Positions 1 through 9,618 of a stretch of DNA of 64,000 nucleotides are shown one piece after another (the first letter of the stretch is position 1; each line of letters begins with the position of its first letter). The stretch is from positions 18,548,484 to 18,612,483 of the forward strand of contig CM055066.1 in the NCBI GenBank assembly GCA_029204045.2, given 5' to 3'. A program made the position numbers and the translations under genes. The notes under the pieces are model-generated. The model saw only the letters and a list, made by a program, of their open reading frames with translations. It ran no database searches and was not told where the DNA came from. The stretch comes from Tillandsia leiboldiana (Eukaryota; Streptophyta; Magnoliopsida; Poales; Bromeliaceae).

Positions 1-179
1 TTCTTCCTCCTCCTTCCGCGAATCGAAGGTGAGCCTTTCCGTTTGTTTTTAGGGTTTACGTAGACGGTTTGTTCTTGCCGTTTTTCTTGAAGGGGAGGGG
101 GGTCGTCGCGCCACCGCCGCCAGCGTAGAGGCTGCCGGCAACGTGGGGCCACCCGTAGGCAGGACACCCGCGCGGGCTG

Positions 180-531
180 GTGCCGCGCGGGGTTGCCTGT
201 GCCTGCGGGCAGCACGCCCGCGCGGACCGGTGCCGCGCGGGGCCGCCCGCAGGTGGGGCGCCCACGCGGGCTAGCGCCGCGCGGGGCCCCCCGCAAGTGG
301 GGCGCCCGCGCGGGCTGGCGCCGCGCGGGGTCGCCCGCGCCTGCGGGCAGCGCGCCCGCGCGGACCGGTGTCGCGCGGGGCCGCCCGCGCCTGCGGGCAG
401 CGCGTCCGCGCGGATCATTACCGCGCATGGCCGCCCGCAGGGAGGCCCCGCGCGGGCTGGCGCCGCGCGGGGCCGCCCGCGTTTGCGGGCAGCGCGCCCG
501 CGCGGATCTGTGCCACGCGGGGCCGCCCGCA

Positions 532-568
<37 letters not shown>

Positions 569-835
569 CGCGCCGGCTGGCGCCGCGCGCGGCCGCCCGC
601 GCCTGCGGGCAGCGCGCCCGCGCGGATCGGTGCCGCGCGGGGCCGCCTGCAGGGGGGGCCCGCGCGGGCTGGCGCCGCGCGGGGCCGCCCGCGCCTGCGG
701 GCAGCGCGCCCGCGCGGACCGGTGCTGCGCGGGGCCGCCCGCAGGTGTGGCGCCCGCGCAGGCTGGCGCCGCGCGGGGTCGCCCGCGCCTGCAGGCAGCG
801 CGCCGCGCGGGCTGGTGCCGCGCGGGGCCGCCACG
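180..835. repeat. GC-rich minisatellite inside family-A LTR
   Basis: A degenerate tandem array of GC-rich blocks with recurring cores such as GCCCGCGCGGACCGGTGCCG and GCGCGGGGCCGCCCGC. It contains a run of 33 G at 532-564 that may be an assembly or sequencing artefact. All six frames are almost free of stops because of base composition, so the long overlapping reading frames here are not taken as genes. Confidence 0.85.
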
Positions 836-1938
836 CCTACAGGCAGCATGCCGCCCTGCAGGCAGCATGCTGCGCCTGCAAGCAGCAAACCGCGCAGGTT
901 GGCACCGAGCGGGCCTACTGCTGTCAGCTGGTGCCGCGCGGGACAACAGCACACGGCGCGGTGTTGCTCCGCCACCGGGCCCTAGAGTCGCTTTCTTTGC
1001 GACTGGCTCGGCGCGCCCCCTCTTTAAGTTGTTTAAATCTTTTGAATGTGTTTGTCTGTTATTGTCGCTAATGTTTTCTTCGGGGAGTGGGGCATTGTAG
1101 GTTCGGCAGGCACGCGGTCACGGACAAGTTGAACGCCGGTCGACACACAAGGTGGGTACTTTTCCAGGGTCATTTGGGAAAGGGTGTAGGTGACATAAAT
1201 CGCATGTTTGGGCAAAGGTGAAAAATAAAATGACTATCTGTTTATGATACTAACCCTGTTAAGTTGATTTATTTATATAATTGATTATGAGGCTCGTGAT
1301 TGCTACACGCACACCAGCGGTTTGGGCACCGCAAGGGTGTGCTTTTCCGGAAAAGTGGTACGTTGATCCGTGTACCCCACGTGATGGTGACGTAATGGGG
1401 GCCCTCATGGGTGGGGGGTGTGAGCGGTGATGTCGAGGCGGGTGCTCGGCGGCCGAGGTAGGTGCTCGGCGGGGTTCCCAAGGCAGGTGCTCGGTGTGGT
1501 TGCCGGGGGAGGTGCCCAGTTTGGTTTGCACAGGGTTCTTCACTATTGGTTGCACGTTGAGGAGGGCGGTTGCTCTGGTTTTACTGTGGTTTGCCTTACT
1601 TTTAGCCCTTATTGCGTTTACGTTTTATTTTCTGGTCACTGACTTCCCACTCCGTGACAGGTTCGTCCAGGGGCGAGTGCTAGGGCTTTGGTGAGGCCGC
1701 ATGAGCGATCCTCTGGCCCTTAGAGGCTACATATCCTGAGTATTTTACTTTCCTTGTTCATTTTCATTACTCATTGTAGCTAGTCGTGGATCGCGATACC
1801 CCCGTGGGATCGATGTGGATGTTGGGCTATTCGATAACTCTTTTGGATGGGTGTTTTGTTCTTACTTCTTTACTTGGCCGCTTTCAAACTACAAACAAGA
1901 AACAAGGAAACTGTTGTGAAAACTGTTTTAAAAATATG

Positions 1939-2093
1939 GGTGCCATGTGGGCACCGCTTTCAAATTCTGTGGATTTATATGACTTCGAAAATAGTTTCAT
2001 TAAACCTGGTGTCGGGTGGGCACCGTTTTCAAATTCTGTGGATTTATGTGGTTTCGAAAACAGTTTTATAAGACCTGATGTCGAGTGGGCATC
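1939..2093 (+). repeat. Three tandem ~69 bp units, each with a 6 bp hairpin
   Basis: Units at 1939-1955, 2008-2024 and 2077-2093 can each fold into a 6 bp stem with a 5-base loop: GGTGCC/GGCACC, GGTGTC/GGCACC and GATGTC/GGCATC. The surrounding unit text (TTTCAAATTCTGTGGATTTAT) repeats with a spacing of about 69 bp. Two further units are at 60306-60394 in the other LTR, and their stems differ on both arms. Confidence 0.7.
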
Positions 2094-2269
2094 GCTTTCA
2101 AAACCCTGTGGTTTTATCCTTCCAAAAATAGTCGACCTCTTTATTACTCGTAGAGATTAGCTGTATGTTTTTAGGAAATGATTGTATGTATTTGGTAATC
2201 GATCTAGTGTGGTTAAAGGTATGATAATATGGACTTTGTAGTCAGGACGCCGTGCATATACAAAGGAGA

Positions 2270-2287
2270 CTCTGCCCGTTTGCAGAG
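2270..2287 (+). other. Conserved LTR hairpin CTCTGC-ccgttt-GCAGAG
   Basis: A perfect 6 bp stem with loop CCGTTT lies about 125 bp before the LTR end. The same hairpin, with a 7 bp stem, is at 60552-60571 in the other family-A LTR. A role in RNA 3'-end formation is conceivable from the position but is only inference. Confidence 0.5.
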
Positions 2288-2413
2288 GAAATTTGTGTAT
2301 GCGGCGGGTCTGGGCACGCACCCGGGGAGATTGGTTTCAAAAAAAAAAAATATGTAAGTTTGGGGAGCATCGGTGGCTATCCTTCCGCGCGTTTAAACCC
2401 CCGGGGCGTGACA

Positions 2414-3121
2414 CCTCGAGTCCTTCCCAAGCCGAGCGTGAGAAAAGACTAGGGTTGCGACTAATAATTGGGCTTAAGCATTTTGGGTTGTGGTTTGGAG
2501 CCCAACGAGTTATTATTGCCAGTAGACCGGGCCGTTACATGCGGCTTCTTTTCAAACGATGTCCGGCGGTGGCCGACAGTGAGGTGACTCGAGGAAGAGA
2601 GCATAAGAGAGAGGGAAGGCATGGGGTGGCTCTGGAGGCTTAAGATCCTATGTGGTTAGGCTTTCTAGGTGCTATTTATAGAAGTGGAAAAGATGCCACT
2701 TGGTGCACTTTTCTTTAAAAATTTTAAATAGGGCCCTCACTGTAGGTGTATTTTGCATGGAGGCTCCTCCACGTGCGATCTCGTTCAATTTGGCGCATAA
2801 AATATGAGCACTTTTGAATTATACACTGCAAAAACAACATTTTACGCATTTTTTCATGATTTTTGCTTGCCGAATTCGAAATTGGACTTCACCACGACGT
2901 TCAGCTCGATGAGACCATTCATGTATTAATTTTATTTTGTCGAGTTTGGATTTTGTTAGGTTAGGTTAATCGTTTCTTCGAGAACACCCCCTAGAAATCT
3001 GAATTTTTGAATTTTAAAAATCTCTAGAAAATCAAATTAATTTAATTTTCAGAATTTAAAGTTCACTGTTATTACAGAATGGAACTTTGGTAGAGATAAA
3101 TCAATGGCACTGGTATCAAGT
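2414..3121. other. Unassigned non-coding flank
   Basis: There is no convincing coding sequence. The stretch sits between the family-A LTR end and the first recognisable integrase codons of the decayed gypsy element. It is probably further degraded retroelement sequence, but nothing in it is diagnostic. Confidence 0.4.
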
Positions 3122-3191
3122 GATTATTACTTGTTGAAGATGAAACGATATGTCAAATGATTTGTCGACCGATGTCATATATGCCAAGTGT
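3122..3191 (+). pseudogene. Gypsy integrase zinc-finger fragment, left half (split by copia insertion)
   Basis: The translation contains KMKRYVK, a stop, then FVDRCHICQ, which matches the CxxC end of the HHCC zinc finger of Ty3/gypsy integrases. It joins in sense with the fragment starting at 9619 once the copia element is ignored. The in-frame TGA shows that this integrase was already dead or decayed. The family is clear, but the fragment is very short. Confidence 0.6.
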
Positions 3192-3520
3192 TGTTACGGC
3201 ATTTTGGTGTTGGCATATTTCGTGAGTCAAGTCAGTGAGTTGAGTCGGAGTTTTAAAGGGATCAAATTGTCAATCAGCAATCAAAGACTTAGAGAAGATT
3301 CAACAAGAGCTCAAGTTGACACTCAGTGTCTTGAGTCTTGAAGATTGAAGTTGAAGAATTGTGGATCAGTTACATCAATCTCAAGAAGAAAGTATTCAAG
3401 AGGATCAGGTATGTTTAACTAAATAATTGTGGTGATCCGAATACTTTCTTATAGTGTAGAAACACTTGGATGAACTTTTAATTGCATAAAAATCAAAAAC
3501 TGGACATGGGACATGTTCAG

Positions 3521-3743
3521 GATCCGGATCAGACCTTGCAATCCGGATCCCGAAGGGTACTTGTTCATTGGCAATTTCAATCCGGATCCTAGGCCATTCC
3601 GATCCGGATCCCGAACATGGGACTTTGCTGAATTGCATGAACGATCCGGATCGGACCTTGCAATCCGGATCCCGAACCCTTGGTTTTCTGGAATCGTCAA
3701 TCTCGTTACGACGATCCGGATCGCAGTAAATCCGATCCGGATC
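3521..3743. repeat. Eight iterated ATCCGGAT palindromes in the LTR
   Basis: Five copies are the full 10 bp palindrome GATCCGGATC (3521, 3601, 3643, 3713, 3734). Three are AATCCGGATCC variants (near 3540, 3579 and 3661). The array is repeated in the 3' LTR at about 8549-8771. An arginine/aspartate/proline-rich antisense reading frame over the array is a by-product of the repeat. Confidence 0.85.
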
Positions 3744-4071
3744 GCCGTCCTGAAAATTTCCAGATAAGGTATGTTTTTGATTCTTATCTCTTTCCAAACG
3801 TTTCTAAACTATAAATAGACGTTTAGGGTTTCTCAAAAACGTGGGAACTACGGCCGATTAATTTATAAAACACTTGAGAGCAACCCTAGAGGCTAGGTTT
3901 TCACTGTTCTTCTTAATAGCCTCTTTTAGGTCAATTCGACGGTTCTTCCAAGATCTGTTTTTTTTTGTCGAATTGATCTAATCTTTGCTAAGAGATTTTT
4001 CCCATGGATCTTCATTGATAATCTAAGCGAAGGATCACCATCGAAGTCAATATTCTTATCGACTGAGTTTG

Positions 4072-4174
4072 CGTCGTGGATTCGACGTGGCATCGTGGAT
4101 TCGGTGTGCTAAAGGCGTTTCGTGGATTCGAAACGTGTGCTCGTGGATTCGAGTGGCGTTCGTGGATTCGAACG
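4072..4174 (+). repeat. Five iterated hairpins with constant TGGATT loop
   Basis: Hairpins are at 4072-4087, 4091-4106, 4116-4135, 4139-4154 and 4157-4174. Each has the loop TGGATT and stem arms CGTCG/CGACG, CATCG/CGGTG, CGTTTCG/CGAAACG, GCTCG/CGAGT or CGTTCG/CGAACG. Arm changes are compensated on the other side, including changes of stem length. The 3' LTR carries the same set at 9100-9202. Confidence 0.8.
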
Positions 4175-4592
4175 TGTGCAGTGGGCGTGCAAAATCGGTG
4201 GAGCGCGAGGTCCAAGAAATTGAAGGAGGGGTTAAATCCGTGGAGACGGTAATCACCTTGTTATTCTTCTTTTCTTAGGGATTGTTATTGCGTGGATATC
4301 CAACCGGTCAGCGCAAGGTCCGAAGAAGCTGAAGGAGGGGTTTGAGTCCGTGGAGTCGGTAATCACCTTGTTATTCTTCTATTCTTATTGGATTGTTATT
4401 GCGTGTTGGTCCCGTGGTTTTTCTCCTGGATTGGAGTTTCCACGTATATCTTGGCGTGCTGTTTTTATTTTCCGCATTGGTTTTTATTTTGCACTGAGAT
4501 TTGGTTTTATAAGTATTACACCTATTCACCCCCCCTCTAGTTGTTTGATAGTACCTATTTAGATCCTTGTGGATCCTTTAAAAACCTACAAT

Positions 4593-4603
4593 TGGTATCA
4601 GAG
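4593..4603 (+). other. Primer-binding site, tRNA-Met type
   Basis: TGGTATCAGAG follows the 5' LTR by two bases. It matches the complement of the 3' end of plant initiator tRNA-Met, the usual primer of copia and gypsy elements. Confidence 0.85.
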
Positions 4604-4624
4604 AGGGTTTTAGGTTTATCTATC

Positions 4625-6586
4625 ATGATGGGTGAAAGTGGTAATATTTATAGACCTCCTCTTTTTGATGGGACTAATTATGCTTATTGGAAAGTGCGGA
4701 TGAGGGCTTTTCTCATCGCAATTGATGAGCGGGTATGGCAATCCGTGGAATACGGTTGGGTGCATCCTGTTGAGGAAGTAGGAAATTCTACTGCCCCAAA
4801 ACCTCGCTCTAGATGGTCCAAAGAGGAATTTGAAAGATCTTCTTACAATGGGAAAGGTATGAACGCTCTATTTAATTCTCTTTCCTCGACTGAATTTACA
4901 CGAATTTCCGCGTGTGAAACCGCGAAGGAAATTTGGGATATTCTCAAAATTACACATGAGGGTACTAATCTTGTAAAAATTCAAAAGCTCCAGATGCTTA
5001 CAAGTCAATTTGACTCTATTCATATGGAAGAGCATGAATTGTTTACAGATTATTACACTAGACTTCAAGATGTCATAAATACATGTGCTAATTTAGGAGA
5101 AAAGATCCCGGAGTCGAAAATTGTAAGAAAGATACTTCGGACTCTTCCGGAACGGTTTAGGGCAAAGGTTACCGCCATTGAAACCGTTAGTCATCCGGAT
5201 GAGATGAGTGTAGAGAAATTAGTAGGTGCTTTGCAAACTTATGAAATGACTTTTCCCACTAATCAAGTTTCTTACAAGTCTTCTTCTAAGCTTACAGGTA
5301 TTGCATTCAAATCAATAAAGGAAGAAGATAACGAATCAAGTTCCGACGATGAAATCTCTTTTGCCGATTTTGAAGAACAATTGGCGCGGATCGTAAAGAA
5401 ATTTCGTCGGAAATTTTGGAAGAATCGAACCGATGGATCTTCATCCACGAAACCTTCTAAAGGATCATCGGGTTCTAAATCCTCTAACCTCAAAAGCTTT
5501 GCAAAACCTTCTAAAGAAAAAGAAAAAGATGATTTCGAAGGGGAAATCCAATGCTATAGATGCAAAGGCTACGGCCATTTTTCAACGGAATGTCATTCTC
5601 CGAAATCATATAAAAAGAAGGCTTTGCAAGCGAAAACTTGGGACGATTCTACTTCTAACGAATCGACCTCAAGTAAAGAGGAAAAAGTCGTTGCCTTACA
5701 TGCTTCTCAAATTCCCTCTTCTAATGTTTGTTTATCATCTTTAATCACTGACTCTATTCCTTTGATTTTGCATGAAACATCAACATCCAACGGAGAGTCA
5801 TCAAGTGAGGGGGAGTCGGACGAAGAAGAACTCGTTGAGGCATATCAACAACTTCTTGCGGAATCTAAGAAGATGGCCAAGCATATCAAGAAGTTGAGGA
5901 AGCAACGACTTGAGAATCAAGACGAGAATCATGCTTTAAAGATCAAACTTCATGATCTCGAGGAGGAACGAGAGCTTTTATTGGATAATAATAAAATCCT
6001 CCAAGAAAAGATAAATCAATCGGAAACGATCGTTAATTCCCATATTAACAAGATTGATTTTCTTGAAAAGCAGTTTGAGGAGATTCATGTTACCAACCAA
6101 GCTTTGACCAAGCAAGTCCATCAACTTAAATCCGACATACAAAGGATTTCAACCGGTTCGAAGAAACATGATTGTATGTCCGGATTAGGTCAAACAAGCA
6201 AGGTTGGTTTGGGATTCAAAAATGACCAAACTGTGCATGCTTCAAGTTCCACATTCAAATTGAAAGGAAGAACGTGTCACCTTTGTGGACTTGAAGGACA
6301 TTTGGTGAAGGATTGCCCGAAAAAGAGAAAGAAAAATTCTTCGGCAACTTCATCTACTGAGCGGACTCAACGGACTCAAAAGATACATCAAGTCAAAGGA
6401 GTTCACTCAACCCACCAAAGGTCCGAGCCACAACATCAATCATACAAGTGGATCATTGCGAGGCAAAGACCTAAGGTGGACCAACAGTCAAAGCTATTAC
6501 CTCCGGGCCACAACGAATCAAGACAACCCAAGATCCGGCGATTTTGGATTCGGAAAGGTGATATCTTTCCTTGTCTTAAGTTCTAA
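4625..6586 (+). CDS. Copia Gag polyprotein with two zinc knuckles
   Basis: This 653-residue frame is the structural (capsid/nucleocapsid) protein of the element. The start chosen is the first of the two ATGs at 4625, 22 bases after the primer site; frame upstream of it is LTR. The N-terminal part carries PPLFDGTNYAYWKVRM and KEIWDILKITHEGT, typical of the copia DUF4219/UBN2 gag domains. Two CX2CX4HX4C zinc knuckles follow, CYRCKGYGHFSTEC near residue 310 and CHLCGLEGHLVKDC near residue 551, with a long charged coiled-coil-like stretch between them at roughly 410-520. The frame ends at TAA with no protease, integrase or reverse transcriptase behind it. The intact gag may be kept to package the element's own RNA, which is inference. 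Confidence 0.88.
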   Translation: MMGESGNIYRPPLFDGTNYAYWKVRMRAFLIAIDERVWQSVEYGWVHPVEEVGNSTAPKPRSRWSKEEFERSSYNGKGMNALFNSLSSTEFTRISACETAKEIWDILKITHEGTNLVKIQKLQMLTSQFDSIHMEEHELFTDYYTRLQDVINTCANLGEKIPESKIVRKILRTLPERFRAKVTAIETVSHPDEMSVEKLVGALQTYEMTFPTNQVSYKSSSKLTGIAFKSIKEEDNESSSDDEISFADFEEQLARIVKKFRRKFWKNRTDGSSSTKPSKGSSGSKSSNLKSFAKPSKEKEKDDFEGEIQCYRCKGYGHFSTECHSPKSYKKKALQAKTWDDSTSNESTSSKEEKVVALHASQIPSSNVCLSSLITDSIPLILHETSTSNGESSSEGESDEEELVEAYQQLLAESKKMAKHIKKLRKQRLENQDENHALKIKLHDLEEERELLLDNNKILQEKINQSETIVNSHINKIDFLEKQFEEIHVTNQALTKQVHQLKSDIQRISTGSKKHDCMSGLGQTSKVGLGFKNDQTVHASSSTFKLKGRTCHLCGLEGHLVKDCPKKRKKNSSATSSTERTQRTQKIHQVKGVHSTHQRSEPQHQSYKWIIARQRPKVDQQSKLLPPGHNESRQPKIRRFWIRKGDIFPCLKF

Positions 6587-7735
6587 ATAGCTTATGACTG
6601 TATGTAATGCTTTGATTGGTTTTCCTTTCATATTTTTCTTAATCTCTGCATTACATGTTTTCAATGCTCTTTGTTTTTATGTTTTTTTTTTTTTACAAAA
6701 AGTTTTTAATGAACAAGTGCATTGAATAAAAAAGGGGCTTCACGGTTATTCACTCCAAATTAATTTTATATGGATTATCAACTTTACTCCATAATCATAA
6801 TCTTGAAGATACTTCATTATAGGAGTTTTTGATATTATAAGCATCAAATTTTAGAAATCATGTGTGATCTTTAGATGCTTTATCTATCTCGGTTGTGTGA
6901 ATTCTTTGTGATAAATGTGAGACAACCGATAGACTAAAATTTGGGATTTAATTCTTTCACGTAAGAGATTGCATTCTTACAAGGGTAATGAAATGATTTG
7001 CAAAAGATGTGGAAAGAGTTACATCCGAAAGGAGTGTGAAAACTACCACCACATGTTGGAAAGAGCTGCCACCCCGGTCGTCCGGTCTGTGTGTGAAGCT
7101 ACCACATGTTATGGATGCTTGAAAATTATTTATGAAATTTTGTTTAGTTGAAGCATTCGGAGATTTAAATTTAAAGCTCTTATTTTGAACAATCTCCTGG
7201 TTGGTATAAGGTGGGATAGTTGAAAGATGCTCAAAAAGCCACCCTTAGGTATTTTAGTGCTTATCTCAAATTTGAAAGGGTAAAATTTAAAATTGATGTC
7301 ATTTGGAAATCTCTGTAAGTCATCTTTGTAAATCCGTTACATCTTGATAGACTTTGGATCTCAAGATTATTTTTGATGACTTGTGTTTGATGAATATAAC
7401 ATGAAAAACGGTTTATAATGTTTTACCTTTATTTTTCATGATTTTGGAGTAAATTTTTTTAATTTTGTGAAATTAATTGGATTGAATGGCATCTGTGTGA
7501 ATTCATTGTTTAAAGCACTTAAATTGTTTTCTTGATGGAATACAAATCGGTAATTCAAATATTTCAAAATCTGGATTTGTTTCAAGAAATTATTTGATTT
7601 TTGCTTTTTGGTACAGGTACGCAATCTGCATTTTTGTTATATACCGGAACTGAGCCTTTATCTCTCTTTCTCTATGAACTAATGCTGTTAGTGATTTCCT
7701 TTTGTCTAGTATGTTCACTGTTTGACAATTTGTGA
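6587..7735. other. Non-coding internal region of the copia element
   Basis: AT-rich sequence fills the place where pol would be. Only short chance frames exist. A 60-codon frame at 6969-7151 includes a CKRCGKSYIRKEC knuckle-like motif, which may be a relic of a third zinc knuckle from an ancestral gag. Confidence 0.6.
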
Positions 7736-8218
7736 CAAAAAGGGGGAGAACAGAAAATAATGATCGTATCACAAAGGGGGAGAACATGGAGAACATGGAG
7801 AACATGGAGAACATGTTAGAGATGCTCAGAACATGGAGAACATGGAGAACATGTTAGAACATGTTAGAGATGCTCTTGATAGGGGGAGATAAAGAAAAGG
7901 TTGAAAGAGCCGAAAAACAAAAGAACCAAAAGGACGAATCAAATGTAGGATTTTAATTTCTAACGACTAACGTTTGATTTTGTTTGGAGTTTTGTTTTGC
8001 AGGAATTACATCACTTTAAAGACTCCAAGTCCTAAGTCATAGAGTATGTTCTAGAACTGTTTGGTTCAAATGTAATTTTGTATTTATTGGATCTTTCACG
8101 CAAAGAAAATCAATGTTTTGGTGATAACATTGAATTTCGACTTTTTGGTTTAAGATGAGTGACTTGAGCGCTTTTATGTATTTTTGGGTTTTGTCACGAA
8201 ATTGCCAAAGGGGGAGAT
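7736..8218 (+). other. Multiple polypurine tracts before 3' LTR
   Basis: The core AGGGGGAGA occurs at about 7741, 7775, 7881 and 8209. The last copy abuts the 3' LTR start TGTTACGG at 8219 and is the functional candidate for plus-strand priming. Repeated tracts of this kind are described for Sireviruses. Confidence 0.75.
7783..7870. repeat. GGAGAACAT minisatellite
   Basis: A tandem 9 bp unit, GGAGAACAT, with interspersed GTTAGAGATGCTC blocks. The array begins inside the second polypurine tract, which suggests it grew from that tract by slippage. Confidence 0.75.
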
Positions 8219-9618
8219 TGTTACGGCATTTTGGTGTTGGCATATTTCGTGAGTCAAGTCAGTGAGTTGAGTCGGAGTCTTAAAGGGATCAAATTGTCAA
8301 TCAGCAATCAAAGACTTAGAGAAGATTCAACAAGAGCTCAAGTTGACACTCAGTGTCTTGAGTCTTGAAGATTGAAGTTGAAGAATTGTGGATCAGTTAC
8401 ATCAATCTCAAAAAGAAAGTATTCAAGAGGATCATGTATGTTTAACTAAATAATTGTGGTGATCTGAATACTTTCTTATAGTGTAGAAACACTTGGATGA
8501 ACTTTTAATTGCATAAAAATCAAAAACTGGACATGGGACATGTTCAGGATCCGGATCAGACCTTGCAATCCGGATCCCGAAGGGTACTTGTTCATTGGCA
8601 ATTTCAATCCGGATCCTAGGCCATTCCGATCCGGATCCCGAACATGGGACTTTGCTGAATTGCATGAACGATCCGGATCGGACCTTGCAATCCGGATCCC
8701 GAACCCTTGGTTTTCTGGAATCGTCAATCTCGTTACGACGATCCGGATCGCAGTAAATCCGATCCGGATCGCCGTCCTGAAAATTTCCAGATAAGGTATG
8801 TTTTTGATTCTTATCTCTTTCCAAACGTTTCTAAACTATAAATAGACGTTTAGGGTTTCTCAAAAACGTGGGAGCTACGGCCGATTAATTTATAAAACAC
8901 TTGAGAGCAACCCTAGAGGCTAGGTTTTCACTGTTCTTCTTAATAGCCTTTTTTAGGGCAATTCGACGGTTCTTCCAAGATCTGCTTTTTTTTTGTCGAA
9001 TTGATCTAATCTTTGCTTAGAGATTTTTCCCATGGATCTTCATTGATAATCTAAGCGAAGGATCACCATCGAAGTCAATATTCTTACCGACTGAGTTTGC
9101 GTCGTGGATTCGACGTGGCATCGTGGATTCGGTGTGCTAAAGGCGTTTCGTGGATTCGAAACGTGTGCTCGTGGATTCGAGTGGCGTTCGTGGATTCGAA
9201 CGTGTGCAGTGGGCGTGCAAAATCGGTGGAGCGCGAGGTCCAAGAAATTGAAGGAGGGGTTAAATCCGTGGAGACGGTAATCACCTTGTTATTCTTCTTT
9301 TCTTAGGGATTGTTATTGCGTGGATATCCAACCGGTCAGCGCAAGGTCCGAAGAAGCTGAAGGAGGGGTTTGAGTCCGTGGAGTCGGTAATCACCTTGTT
9401 ATTCTTCTATTCTTATTGGATTGTTATTGCGTGTTGGTCCCGTGGTTTTTCTCCTGGATTGGAGTTTCCACATATATCTTGGTGTGCTGTTTTTATTTTC
9501 CGCATTGGTTTTTATTTTGCACTGAGATTTGGTTTTATAAGTATTACACCTATTCACCCCCCCTCTAGTTGTTTGATAGTACCTATTTAGATCCTTGTGG
9601 ATCCTTTAAAAACCTACA
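8219..9618 (+). repeat. 3' LTR of the copia element
   Basis: Nearly identical to the 5' LTR, with about a dozen substitutions and one T-run length change seen by eye. It is followed by the second AGTGT target duplication. Confidence 0.92.

Larger units (their letters stand above)
1..2413 (+). mobile_element. Family-A gypsy LTR, 3' portion (solo LTR or 3' LTR)
   Basis: This stretch aligns by eye in the same order with the LTR at 57883-60716: a donor-like AAGGTGAGC, a GC-rich minisatellite, a block around 1306-1400 containing GCGGTTTGG and TTTTCCGGAAAAGTGG, a TGACTTCCCACTCCGTGACAGG block, tandem hairpin units, and the end CCCCCGGGGCGTGACA. The sequence after 2413 does not resemble the tRNA-Met primer site that follows the 60716 copy. 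It is therefore a 3' LTR or a solo LTR rather than a 5' LTR. Its 5' end lies outside the window. Family membership is secure; the solo versus 3' status cannot be decided here. Confidence 0.75.
3192..4590 (+). repeat. 5' LTR of the copia element
   Basis: It starts TGTTACGGCATTTTGG, ends AAAAACCTACA and is followed immediately by the primer site. It holds the ATCCGGAT palindrome array and the TGGATT-loop hairpins. TATA-like text CTATAAATAGACG lies near 3810, which would fit a promoter. Confidence 0.92.
3192..9618 (+). mobile_element. Gag-only copia element with Sirevirus-like non-coding features
   Basis: The element is flanked by a perfect 5 bp target duplication, AGTGT, at 3187-3191 and 9619-9623. 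It has two LTRs of about 1400 bp (3192-4590 and 8219-9618) that begin TGTTACGG, end CCTACA and differ at roughly a dozen positions. It has a tRNA-Met type primer site, one long gag frame, no reverse transcriptase, protease or integrase, and several polypurine tracts before the 3' LTR. Known Sireviruses carry iterated LTR palindromes and multiple polypurine tracts, and both are seen here. Lacking pol, it would depend on an autonomous relative for movement. High LTR identity implies recent insertion. Confidence 0.9.

Noticed and set aside
56..1100. Several 185-306 codon frames on both strands
   Set aside because: They overlap in all frames of a GC-rich tandem array; arginine/alanine/proline composition follows from the repeat.
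3405..3797. 130-codon antisense frame rich in DPDR
   Set aside because: It arises from the ATCCGGAT palindrome array and is repeated identically in the 3' LTR at 8432-8824.
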